From CAYUNT01 sp964446285 (lineage in GTDB: Bacteria; Sumerlaeota; Sumerlaeia; SLMS01; CAYUNT01): DNA of 5,627 nucleotides. The position numbers and the translations under genes are program-made. Numbering within the stretch: position 1 is the stretch's first letter; every line of letters begins with the position of its first letter. Of the stretch, positions 1 to 5,627 are shown one piece after another. The stretch lies in assembly GCA_964446285.1 (NCBI GenBank), contig CAYUNT010000252.1:1-5627 (forward strand), read 5' to 3'. The notes below the pieces were generated by a model that did not search any database, was not told the origin of the DNA, and was given only the letters and a program-made list of their open reading frames with translations.

Positions 1-54
1 CTCCAGGGGGGACACCATGTACCTGTGTATTACCTGAAAAGCCAAATTCGCCGG

Positions 55-85
55 TTGACTTGCGCCGGGGCGGCAGTGTTTGCAT
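55..85 (+). promoter_or_regulatory. Weak candidate promoter for guaA
   Basis: TTGACT at 55-60 matches five of six bases of the sigma-70 -35 consensus. The best -10 partner is TTGCAT at 80-85, which matches only three of six bases and lies 19 bp away. A TG one base upstream of it (77-78) would make it an extended -10. If real, the transcript would start near position 92 and carry a leader of about 40 nt into guaA. The -35 box is the convincing half. The pairing is an inference from consensus only, and the real start may lie elsewhere or upstream of the window. Confidence 0.3.
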
Positions 86-102
86 TGGAGTTCCGAAAAT
101 AC

Positions 103-118
103 CCGCCCCGCAAGGCGG
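103..118 (+). other. Small GC hairpin just upstream of the guaA ribosome binding site
   Basis: CCGCC at 103-107 can pair with GGCGG at 114-118 around a 6-nt loop. The hairpin ends two bases before the GGAG motif at 121-124, so it could modulate ribosome access, or it could be chance in GC-rich DNA. I see no conserved purine-riboswitch architecture in this leader. There is no T-tract after the stem, so it is not an intrinsic terminator. Confidence 0.3.
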
Positions 119-120
119 AT

Positions 121-124
121 GGAG
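121..124 (+). promoter_or_regulatory. Ribosome binding site of guaA
   Basis: GGAG lies nine bases before the ATG at 134, a normal Shine-Dalgarno distance. It supports this ATG, and the protein read from it starts directly with the expected glutaminase-domain strand (IVILDFGSQY). Confidence 0.8.
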
Positions 125-133
125 AATTGTTGA

Positions 134-1666
134 ATGATAGTCATACTTGACTTTGGGTCGCAATACAACCAACTCATCGCGCGAAAGGTCCGCGCGCAGG
201 GCGTTCCGGCGCAAATCCTCCCCTACAACGCCCCCATTGACCGCGTTCGCGCCCTGTCTCCTTCAGGCCTGATTTTATCGGGCGGGCCGGCCAGTGTCCA
301 TGCCCCCGGTTCGCCGCAGCTCGATCCGGCGCTCGTCGCGCTCGGGCTACCGATCCTCGGGATTTGTTACGGGATGCAGGCGCTGGCGCAGGCGGGCGGC
401 GGGCAGGTGCGTCCAAGCGAACGCGGCGGAGAATATGGTCTGGCGCATTTGAATTTGCTCGCCGAAGACCCTCTTTTCGAGGGTCTGGGCGCCGCCGCCC
501 AAACGCAGGTCTGGATGAGCCACCGAGACGCCGTCGTGGCGCTGCCCGAGGGCTGGCGTGCGCTGGCGCGAACGGAAAATTGCGCCAATGCCGTTATGCG
601 CCATGGCGAACGCCCGTGGTGGGGGTTGCAGTTCCATCCCGAGGTGCATCATACGGCGGCGGGCGAGTTGATCTTGCGCAATTTCGCCGTGGGCATCTGC
701 CATGCGCCCGCCACATGGGAAATGGGCGCGTGGGTGGAACGCCATATCGAAGCGATCCGCGAAGAAGCGGGCGGACGGCGTGTGGTGGCGGCCGTGTCGG
801 GCGGCGTGGATTCGACGGTGATGGCCGCCCTGCTCCACAAGGCCATTGGCGAACGTCTCAGGTGCTTTTTCATCGACAACGGCCTCTTGCGTTTGCACGA
901 GGCGGAAGAGGTGATGGCGAGTTTCCGCGAAATTGGCGTTCAAGTAGAATTTCTTGACGCATCGCAACGTTTTTTGCAACCCCTCCAGGGCATCGAGGAC
1001 CCGGAGGAAAAACGCCGCATCATCGGGCGGACGTTCATCGAGGTGCTGCGCGAGAAAATCGGCCCGGGCGACCTCCTGGCCCAGGGCACACTTTATCCGG
1101 ACGTAATCGAAAGCGTTTCGACCCACGGCCCTTCGGCGAAGATCAAAACGCACCACAACCGTGTGGCGGAGGTGCTTGGATTGATGCGCGAGGGGCGAGT
1201 GATCGAACCGCTGCGCGAGCTATTTAAGGATGAGGTCCGGGCGGTCGGGGCGAAACTGGGCCTGCCGCGCGAAATTCTCTGGCGCCATCCATTTCCAGGT
1301 CCGGGCTTGGCGGTGCGCATTCTGGGCGAAGTGACGCCCAAGGCGCTCGAAGTGCTGCGCCCGGCGGATCGCATCGTCACGGACGAATTGAAAGCGGCCG
1401 GCTTGTATTTTGACGCCACGTGGCAGGCGTTCGCGGTTCTGCTGCCCGTGCGCAGCGTCGGCGTGATGGGCGACGAACGCACCTACGAAAATGTGGTGGC
1501 TATCCGCGCCGTGACCTCGACCGATGGCATGACGGCGGATTGGGCGCGCTTGCCGCATGAGGTTCTGGGCCGCATGTCCAACCGCATCATCAACGAAGTA
1601 GCCGGGGTAAATCGGGTTGTTTATGACATTTCGTCCAAACCGCCAAGCACGATTGAGTGGGAATGA
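134..1666 (+). CDS. guaA: GMP synthase (glutamine-hydrolysing), GuaA
   Basis: This cytoplasmic enzyme carries out the last step of de novo guanine nucleotide synthesis: XMP + ATP + glutamine to GMP + AMP + PPi + glutamate. The product is 510 aa, close to the family norm (E. coli about 525). Residues 1-190 form a class I glutamine amidotransferase domain. DFGSQY is at 6-11, the nucleophile is Cys78 in GICYGMQ, and His168 and Glu170 in QFHPE complete the triad. Residues about 200-390 are the ATP pyrophosphatase domain, with the P-loop SGGVDS at 222-227 and QGTLYPDVIES at 317-327. The C-terminal dimerisation domain contains HPFPGPGLAVR (385-395) and ends in the family signature KPPSTIEWE. The start is fixed by GGAG nine bases upstream and by the motif at residue 5. 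All catalytic residues are present, so activity is expected. No partner gene such as guaB is in the window. The downstream neighbour dnaE is convergent, so guaA is either monocistronic or the last gene of an operon entering from the left. Confidence 0.99.
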   Translation: MIVILDFGSQYNQLIARKVRAQGVPAQILPYNAPIDRVRALSPSGLILSGGPASVHAPGSPQLDPALVALGLPILGICYGMQALAQAGGGQVRPSERGGEYGLAHLNLLAEDPLFEGLGAAAQTQVWMSHRDAVVALPEGWRALARTENCANAVMRHGERPWWGLQFHPEVHHTAAGELILRNFAVGICHAPATWEMGAWVERHIEAIREEAGGRRVVAAVSGGVDSTVMAALLHKAIGERLRCFFIDNGLLRLHEAEEVMASFREIGVQVEFLDASQRFLQPLQGIEDPEEKRRIIGRTFIEVLREKIGPGDLLAQGTLYPDVIESVSTHGPSAKIKTHHNRVAEVLGLMREGRVIEPLRELFKDEVRAVGAKLGLPREILWRHPFPGPGLAVRILGEVTPKALEVLRPADRIVTDELKAAGLYFDATWQAFAVLLPVRSVGVMGDERTYENVVAIRAVTSTDGMTADWARLPHEVLGRMSNRIINEVAGVNRVVYDISSKPPSTIEWE

Positions 1667-1672
1667 GAAGGG

Positions 1673-1693
1673 GAGTTGTGGGTTGCGAGTTGT
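1673..1693. repeat. Heptamer tandem repeat, GAGTTGT type, three units
   Basis: Seven bases after the guaA stop there are three consecutive 7-bp units: GAGTTGT (1673-1679), GGGTTGC (1680-1686) and GAGTTGT (1687-1693). The first and third are identical and the middle one differs at two positions. A degenerate fourth unit, GAGAGAT, may follow at 1694-1700. It is non-coding in context. Its function is unknown; simple-sequence slippage or an exported fragment of a dispersed repeat are both possible. Confidence 0.65.
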
Positions 1694-1701
1694 GAGAGAT
1701 G

Positions 1702-1720
1702 AAAAAAACATCGCCTCGAT
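1702..1720 (-). terminator. Weak candidate intrinsic terminator of dnaE
   Basis: Read on the - strand, downstream of the dnaE stop, ATCG and CGAT form a 4-bp stem with a 3-nt loop (1720 down to 1710). After one base comes an unbroken run of seven T (1708-1702). The T-run is typical of intrinsic terminators, but the stem is short and only half GC, so efficiency would be low. The T-run is also flanked by GATG/CATC, which gives a second, alternative 4-bp pairing. It is the only terminator-like element between the two convergent genes. Confidence 0.35.
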
Positions 1721-1730
1721 TTGTATCATT

Positions 1731-1766
1731 GTCCCATTGGTCCTATATGTCCCATAGGTCCCATTC
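1731..1766. repeat. 9-bp tandem array, consensus GTCCCATNN, four units (array 1)
   Basis: Four contiguous 9-bp units fill these positions: GTCCCATTG (1731-1739), GTCCTATAT (1740-1748), GTCCCATAG (1749-1757) and GTCCCATTC (1758-1766). The seven-base core varies at one position in one unit, while the last two bases vary freely. The array sits 14 bp from the stop codon of dnaE. Within it, CCTAT (1742-1746) pairs with ATAGG (1754-1758), extended past a T-T mismatch by GG (1739-1740) and CC (1760-1761), so its RNA could fold on either strand. A second array of the same family lies at the far side of dnaE. Function unknown. Confidence 0.85.
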
Positions 1767-1780
1767 AGAATTGCGCGCTA

Positions 1781-4700
1781 TCAGGCATTGGCCATCAGGC
1801 GGATGCGCGGGCGGCCTTCGAGTCGTTGGAGGGTTTCCAGGCATTCGTCGGTCGGATTCAGACGCGGGGGCTTGGTAATCTCGAATCGCACACGTCCGGC
1901 TTTGGTCTGATGCAAAATCACCGATACAGGCCGCGTGCCTCGGTGGCGTTGCGCCATTTCTTGAAGCGCGGTCAGGGATTTTTCTGTCAGCAAGTTTGCG
2001 TCCCATTCCACCTCGATCGCGCGGCAGAGTTTCTGGCGCAGCGCTTCGACCGGTTGTGCATCCTGCACATCAACCTGGTTCCCGCCCTTCCAATGCTGCA
2101 CCTTGCCGCGCAGGGCGAGAATGGCTTCGGGTTCAAGCAGCGCCTGGCATTTTTCGTAGGCGCGCGACCAGAATTTCAACTCGACTGAGCCGTCGAAATC
2201 CTCGGCCTCGACGATCGCCCACGGACGGTTGTTTTTGTCGATCTTCGGCTGAACGCGGGTCAACATGCCAATCCATAGAATTTCCTCGCCCTCCGCGCGG
2301 TCGGCCAGTTGCGCCGACGAGCACGTCGCGAACGATTGCACGTCGATGCGAAACCGGTCCAGGGGATGCCCGCTCAAATAAAATCCTAAAAACGACTTTT
2401 CGTTCGCGAGGTTTTCCTTGAGCGGCCACTCGGGAATGTTGGGCGCTTCGAGCGCGGAAATCGGCGCGCCGCTGCCCGCTTCCCCCCCGCCGCCGCCAGG
2501 TCCATCGAGCAGATCGAACAACGAGGTTTGCCCGCCTTCGCGTTCGCGCTGCAATTGCGTGGCCAGTTCGAGCGCCTTGGGCAGGATTTCCACAACCTGG
2601 CTGCGGCGCATCCCAAACGAATCGAACGCGCCCACACGCGCCAGCGCGTCGAGAGCGCGGGCGTTCAGCAGCGACGATTGCACGCGAGAGCAAAAGTCCA
2701 TCAAGTCGTGGAACGGTCCGTTCTTGTCGCGTTCCGCCGCGATTGAATCCGCGGCGCCCATCCCCACCCCTTTGACGGCCGCGAGACCCACGCGGATGCC
2801 ACCGCCCGCCGCATCGACGGTAAATATCGCGTGCGAATGATTCACGTCCGGCGGCAGGATCGCGATTTCTTGTTCGCGACACGAACTCACATACACCGGC
2901 AATTTGCTGTCGGGTCCGGAGCGGTTGATTTCGTTTGTCATTAGCGCGGCCATGAACTCGACCGGGTAATGCGCCTTCAGATACGCCGTCCGGAAGGTGA
3001 TGACCGCGTAGGCCGCCGAGTGCGATTTATTGAATCCATAGCCCGCAAACGTCTTGATTTGTGCCCAGATGTGCTCGGCCCGCGTGCGATCCAGGCCGTT
3101 GGCGACGCAGCCTTCAATAAACAGCGATGCCTGTTTGTCCATGAGTGCATCGTCTTTTTTGCCCATCGCCTTGCGCAAGACGTCCGCCTGCCCGAGCGTG
3201 AATCCCGCCAGCGTTTTCGCAATGTTCATCACCTGTTCCTGATACAGGATGATGCCGTAGGTTTCGCCGAGGATTGGTTCGAGCAAGGGATGATCGAATG
3301 TGACCGGCTGGCGTCCGTTCTTGCGCTCGACATACATGCGGTCCATGCCCGAACCGAGCGGCCCGGGACGGTAGAGCGCGATGAGAGCCGTGAGGTCCGC
3401 GAACTCAGTCGGCTTCAGGTCCTGCACCAGATTGCGCATTCCCGACGATTCGAGTTGGAACACGCCGTCCGTGTCGCCCGTGGCGAGTTGCTGATACGTG
3501 GCCGCGTCCGTAAATGGAATCTGCGACCACTCGATTTCGATGCCGCGCGCGCGCCGGAGTTCCTGAATCACGCGCTCGATGATCGTCAGGTTTTTCAGGC
3601 CAAGAAAGTCCATCTTGAGCAAGCCGATGGCCGCCACATCGCCCATTTCCATCTGGGTGCAAATCGTGTCGTCATTCGGCTGCTTGTAAAGCGGCGTATA
3701 TTCGCGCAGCGGGCGGTCGGAGATCACAACCCCTGCGGCGTGAACCGAGCAGTGGCGCGCGTAACCCTCGACGCGCTTGGCCCATTCCCACAAGGCGTTC
3801 ACCTGGCCATCGGCGGCGACCAGTTCGCGCAATTCCGCGTTTTCCTCGAAGGCTTCCTTGAGCGTGATTTTGGGGCGCTCGGGGACCATTTTCGCCACTT
3901 TGTCCACAAGCGCGAGCGGCAGCCCGAGCACACGCCCGACGTCGCGCAAAGCGACCTTCGCGCCCATCGTTCCGAAGGTGACAATCTGCGCCACTCGGTC
4001 TGTGCCGTATTTCGCGCGAACATAGTCGATGACTTCGCCGCGGCGCTCGAAGCAGAAATCCACGTCGATGTCTGGCGGCGAAACGCGCTCGGGATTCAGA
4101 AACCGCTCGAAGAGAAGGCCATGTTCGAGCGGATCGAGTTGCGTGATGTCCAGCGCGTAGGCCACGAGGCTCCCCGCCGCGCTTCCGCGCCCCGGGCCGA
4201 CAGGAATTCCTTTGGTGCGGGCGTGGTGAATAAAATCCCACACAATGAGGAAATAGGCGACGTATCCGGCCTTTTCGATCACGCCCAGTTCATATTCAAC
4301 GCGCTCGCGAATCTGCGCCGAGGGAGAAGGGCCATAAATCCGCCGCAACCCCTCATCGACAAGGTGGCGCAAGTAACTTTCGGGCGTGAACCCCTCGGGC
4401 GGGTCGTAGCGGGGCAGTTTGAATTTGCCTAGTTCGAGCGCCACATTGCATCGCTCAGCGATTTCGACCGTTGCCGCCAGCGCCTCGGGCAGTTCGCGGA
4501 ATTCCTGCTCCATCTCCGCCGGGGTTTTGAAATAGTAGGTATCGCCGTCAAAATGCATCCGGTCGCGGTCCGCCATGGTTTTGCCCGTGGCGATGCAAAG
4601 CAGCAGGTCCTGGAGCGAGGCGTCCTCGCGATTGAGATAATGGCAATCGTTTGTGGCCAGCAGGCGGACGTCGAACTTTTTCGCCAATTCGTAAATCCCG

Positions 4701-5269
4701 GCGTTGGCCATCTGCTGGTCTTTGGTGGGATGTTGCTGGACTTCGAGGAAAAAGCGCTCGCGTCCAAAGATGTCCAGATATTTGCGGAGGTAATCCTCGG
4801 CCTTGCCCACATTGCCTTCGAGGATCGCCTGCGGGATCATTCCCGTAAGGCAGGAACTCGCGGCGATGATGCCTTTCGAATGGGCGGCAAGGGCCTCGAA
4901 ATCAACGCGCGGCTTGTAGTAAAATCCTTCCAAATACCCGATGCTTGAAAGGTTGCAAAGATTCTTGTATCCCTCGGTGTCTTCCGCCAGGCAAAGCAGG
5001 TGATTCGTGCGCCCGACGCGCTGCGTGCGATCCGCGCGGCTGCCGGCCGTGATATAGAGTTCGCAGCCAAGGATCGGCTTGATCCCCTTGGCTTTGCATT
5101 CTTTGTAAAACCCAACCGCGCCGTGAAGATTCCCATGATCTGTCAGCGCAAGGGCCGGCATCTCCAATTGCTTCGCGCGCGCCACGAGGGTTGGAATGCG
5201 GTTTGCGCCGTCGAGAAGGCTGTATTCGCTATGGACGTGAAGATGAACAAATGGAGCTGGCATGAGCAA
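1781..5269 (-). CDS. dnaE: DNA polymerase III alpha subunit, DnaE
   Basis: This is the catalytic subunit of the replicative polymerase, acting at the fork with the beta clamp and clamp loader. The product is 1162 aa, the usual DnaE1 length. An N-terminal PHP domain (about 6-280) carries HVHSEYSLLDG (11-21), TDHGN (43-47), GCELY, SSCLTG and ATNDCHY (205-211). The polymerase core has GPGRGSAAGS (358-367), catalytic Asp402 and Asp404 in PDIDVDF, Asp554 in KMDFLGL, RHCSVHAAGVV (505-515), YRPGPLGSGM and GYGFNKSHSAAYA (743-755). A helix-hairpin-helix region (about 825-880) is followed by the clamp-binding motif QTSLF (914-918), a glycine-rich linker (923-934), an OB fold (about 995-1070) and a C-terminal domain that in relatives contacts tau. 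The listed start is TTG at 5269, six bases after GGAGG. An in-frame ATG two codons later (5263) is the alternative, giving MPAPFVHLHVHSEYS. It is not PolC: the PHP domain is N-terminal and uninterrupted by an exonuclease insert. The length and the clamp motif argue against the error-prone DnaE2. Confidence 0.99.
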   Translation of the reverse strand: MLMPAPFVHLHVHSEYSLLDGANRIPTLVARAKQLEMPALALTDHGNLHGAVGFYKECKAKGIKPILGCELYITAGSRADRTQRVGRTNHLLCLAEDTEGYKNLCNLSSIGYLEGFYYKPRVDFEALAAHSKGIIAASSCLTGMIPQAILEGNVGKAEDYLRKYLDIFGRERFFLEVQQHPTKDQQMANAGIYELAKKFDVRLLATNDCHYLNREDASLQDLLLCIATGKTMADRDRMHFDGDTYYFKTPAEMEQEFRELPEALAATVEIAERCNVALELGKFKLPRYDPPEGFTPESYLRHLVDEGLRRIYGPSPSAQIRERVEYELGVIEKAGYVAYFLIVWDFIHHARTKGIPVGPGRGSAAGSLVAYALDITQLDPLEHGLLFERFLNPERVSPPDIDVDFCFERRGEVIDYVRAKYGTDRVAQIVTFGTMGAKVALRDVGRVLGLPLALVDKVAKMVPERPKITLKEAFEENAELRELVAADGQVNALWEWAKRVEGYARHCSVHAAGVVISDRPLREYTPLYKQPNDDTICTQMEMGDVAAIGLLKMDFLGLKNLTIIERVIQELRRARGIEIEWSQIPFTDAATYQQLATGDTDGVFQLESSGMRNLVQDLKPTEFADLTALIALYRPGPLGSGMDRMYVERKNGRQPVTFDHPLLEPILGETYGIILYQEQVMNIAKTLAGFTLGQADVLRKAMGKKDDALMDKQASLFIEGCVANGLDRTRAEHIWAQIKTFAGYGFNKSHSAAYAVITFRTAYLKAHYPVEFMAALMTNEINRSGPDSKLPVYVSSCREQEIAILPPDVNHSHAIFTVDAAGGGIRVGLAAVKGVGMGAADSIAAERDKNGPFHDLMDFCSRVQSSLLNARALDALARVGAFDSFGMRRSQVVEILPKALELATQLQREREGGQTSLFDLLDGPGGGGGEAGSGAPISALEAPNIPEWPLKENLANEKSFLGFYLSGHPLDRFRIDVQSFATCSSAQLADRAEGEEILWIGMLTRVQPKIDKNNRPWAIVEAEDFDGSVELKFWSRAYEKCQALLEPEAILALRGKVQHWKGGNQVDVQDAQPVEALRQKLCRAIEVEWDANLLTEKSLTALQEMAQRHRGTRPVSVILHQTKAGRVRFEITKPPRLNPTDECLETLQRLEGRPRIRLMANA

Positions 5270-5273
5270 TCAG

Positions 5274-5313
5274 CGCCTCCAATCCTCTCCCATCCTTGCC
5301 TATCTCTTCCCAT
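5274..5313 (-). repeat. 10-bp purine-rich tandem repeat in the dnaE leader
   Basis: Read on the - strand (mRNA sense) there are four consecutive 10-bp units: ATGGGAAGAG (5313-5304), ATAGGCAAGG (5303-5294), ATGGGAGAGG (5293-5284) and ATTGGAGGCG (5283-5274). All start with AT, have GG at positions 4-5 and are almost pure purine. The last unit contains the Shine-Dalgarno GGAGG. The repeat may give several ribosome-landing sites or an unstructured leader. It is degenerate, so part of the periodicity could be chance in a purine-rich tract. Confidence 0.5.
5276..5280 (-). promoter_or_regulatory. Ribosome binding site of dnaE, bearing on TTG versus ATG start
   Basis: GGAGG on the - strand is a strong Shine-Dalgarno match. 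Six bases separate it from TTG at 5269, an optimal distance. Twelve separate it from the ATG at 5263, which is long but tolerated. Spacing therefore favours TTG, while start-codon strength and the usual N-terminal length in relatives favour ATG. The protein differs by only two residues. Confidence 0.7.
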
Positions 5314-5391
5314 CCTCGTCGAGCGGCGCGGCCTGCTGTGCGACTTCAGCGTCAGAGCGCGCGCCCCTTCCCCCGCATTCAGGCATCCTTT

Positions 5392-5420
5392 ACCCTAAAA
5401 CGCCCCGGCCCGCTTGCCAA
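5392..5420 (-). promoter_or_regulatory. Candidate promoter of dnaE
   Basis: On the - strand TTGGCA (5420-5415) matches five of six bases of the sigma-70 -35 box. Exactly 17 bp later TAGGGT (5397-5392) matches three of six bases of the -10 box, including the important first T, second A and last T. Transcription would begin near 5385, giving a leader of roughly 115 nt that includes the purine-rich repeat. The spacing is ideal but the -10 is poor, so this is a plausible inference and not certain. Confidence 0.4.
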
Positions 5421-5436
5421 TCCGATTCCACTCCGG

Positions 5437-5457
5437 AAAAAGCCTTTTGGGAAAAGG
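5437..5457 (-). terminator. AT-rich perfect hairpin plus T5 upstream of the dnaE promoter
   Basis: Read on the - strand, CCTTTT (5457-5452) and AAAAGG (5448-5443) form a perfect 6-bp inverted repeat around a 3-nt loop. One base later comes TTTTT (5441-5437). The order stem then T-tract fits a weak intrinsic terminator for a - strand transcript entering from the right edge. The stem is AT-rich and the T-run short. Because it ends 16 bp before the candidate -35 box, it could instead be a protein-binding palindrome controlling dnaE. Confidence 0.35.
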
Positions 5458-5543
5458 GAAATGCAAATTCGTGCGTGAATCGGGCGCGCGGCGGTCGCCT
5501 TTGCCAGCTCCAGACAACTGTTTTCACGCAACCGCCAAACCAA

Positions 5544-5578
5544 GTCCCATAGGCCCATTTGTCCCATGAGTCTCATAC
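5544..5578. repeat. 9-bp tandem array, consensus GTCCCATNN, four units (array 2)
   Basis: Four units of the same family as array 1, in the same orientation: GTCCCATAG (5544-5552), GCCCATTT (5553-5560, one base shorter), GTCCCATGA (5561-5569) and GTCTCATAC (5570-5578). The first unit is identical to the third unit of array 1. The array is more eroded than array 1 (one deletion, one core substitution). It lies about 275 bp upstream of the dnaE start, well outside the candidate promoter. Function unknown. Confidence 0.8.
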
Positions 5579-5627
5579 CATTTTCCTTTGATTCTGTTCC
5601 CAATCGCCTGTCACGGTTTTCGCGAGA

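Larger units (their letters stand above)
5270..5627. other. 358-bp stretch upstream of dnaE without a convincing gene
   Basis: No reading frame here has a family I recognise or a supported start. From dnaE outward it holds a purine-rich 10-bp repeat with the ribosome binding site (5274-5313), a GC-rich leader (about 5314-5391) in which I see no named element, a candidate dnaE promoter (5392-5420), a hairpin with T5 (5437-5457), a mixed stretch (5458-5543) with only short inverted repeats, and a second 9-bp array (5544-5578). A frame on the - strand is open from the right edge through the array to 5379, but it reads through the repeats and looks non-coding. Confidence 0.6.

Noticed and set aside
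1..16. CAGGGGGGACACC-like sequence at the left edge, resembling ends seen beside some REP-associated transposases
   Set aside because: It is too short, has no inverted partner and no transposase in the window; the resemblance is memory only.
1..133. Possible guanine riboswitch in front of guaA
   Set aside because: I could not find the conserved purine-riboswitch core or its three-helix arrangement, only one short GC hairpin.
1..150. + strand frame open from the left edge into the guaA start, and a six-codon frame at 17-37
   Set aside because: Neither has a recognisable product. The first overlaps guaA by 17 bp with no motif. The short frame has no proper Shine-Dalgarno, and its peptide shows no attenuation-style codon bias.
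347..1156. A 269-codon open frame on the - strand, antisense to guaA
   Set aside because: It has the same antisense codon-register effect, lies inside a fully conserved gene and has no recognisable motif.
3900..3908. TTGTCCACA, one base off a DnaA box
   Set aside because: It is a single isolated site inside dnaE coding sequence, with no cluster or AT-rich unwinding region nearby, so it is not an origin.
2969..4432. A 487-codon open frame on the + strand, antisense to dnaE
   Set aside because: It is in exact codon register with dnaE (both have codon boundaries at positions equal to 2 modulo 3). In that register it stays open simply because dnaE avoids TTA, CTA and TCA codons in GC-rich DNA. 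The translation has no recognisable domain and dnaE is unequivocal.
1731..5578. Reading the two 9-bp arrays as a CRISPR array
   Set aside because: The units are 9 bp, contiguous and have no spacers, and no cas gene is present.
5379..5627. - strand frame open from the right edge, possibly the end of a neighbouring gene
   Set aside because: It reads straight through the 9-bp array (giving a repetitive Met-Gly pattern) and then through the hairpin and promoter region. There is no recognisable protein and no independent support for coding.

Overview
The window carries two complete, undamaged housekeeping genes facing each other. guaA (GMP synthase, + strand) is on the left. dnaE (DNA polymerase III alpha subunit, - strand) fills most of the rest. 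Both proteins have all their main family motifs at near-usual lengths, and neither gene shows a frameshift, intein or insertion. They convergently share a 114-bp gap. The pairing looks positional rather than functional: one makes GMP, the other copies the chromosome.

Layout. Positions 1-133 are the guaA leader, with a weak promoter-like -35 box, a small GC hairpin and a clear GGAG ribosome binding site. Positions 134-1666 are guaA. The gap at 1667-1780 holds a heptamer tandem repeat (GAGTTGT type), a weak hairpin plus T7 that could terminate dnaE, and four copies of a 9-bp unit (GTCCCATNN). Positions 1781-5269 are dnaE on the - strand. Positions 5270-5627 have no convincing gene. They hold the dnaE ribosome binding site inside a 10-bp purine-rich repeat, a plausible dnaE promoter, a CCTTTT/AAAAGG hairpin followed by T5, and a second four-copy array of the 9-bp unit in the same orientation as the first.

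Organism. The coding DNA is GC-rich, codon use is bacterial, and the polymerase is a DnaE1-type alpha subunit with an apparently complete PHP metal site. Short 7- and 9-bp tandem repeats between genes remind me of uncultivated lineages around the Planctomycetes/Verrucomicrobia/Lentisphaerae and Hydrogenedentes groups. That is recollection only, and the two proteins read from the sequence do not fix a phylum by eye.

No new multi-gene system is visible. The unexplained signal is the intergenic repeat material: two same-orientation arrays of one 9-bp family bracketing dnaE, plus the neighbouring 7-bp and 10-bp periodic tracts.
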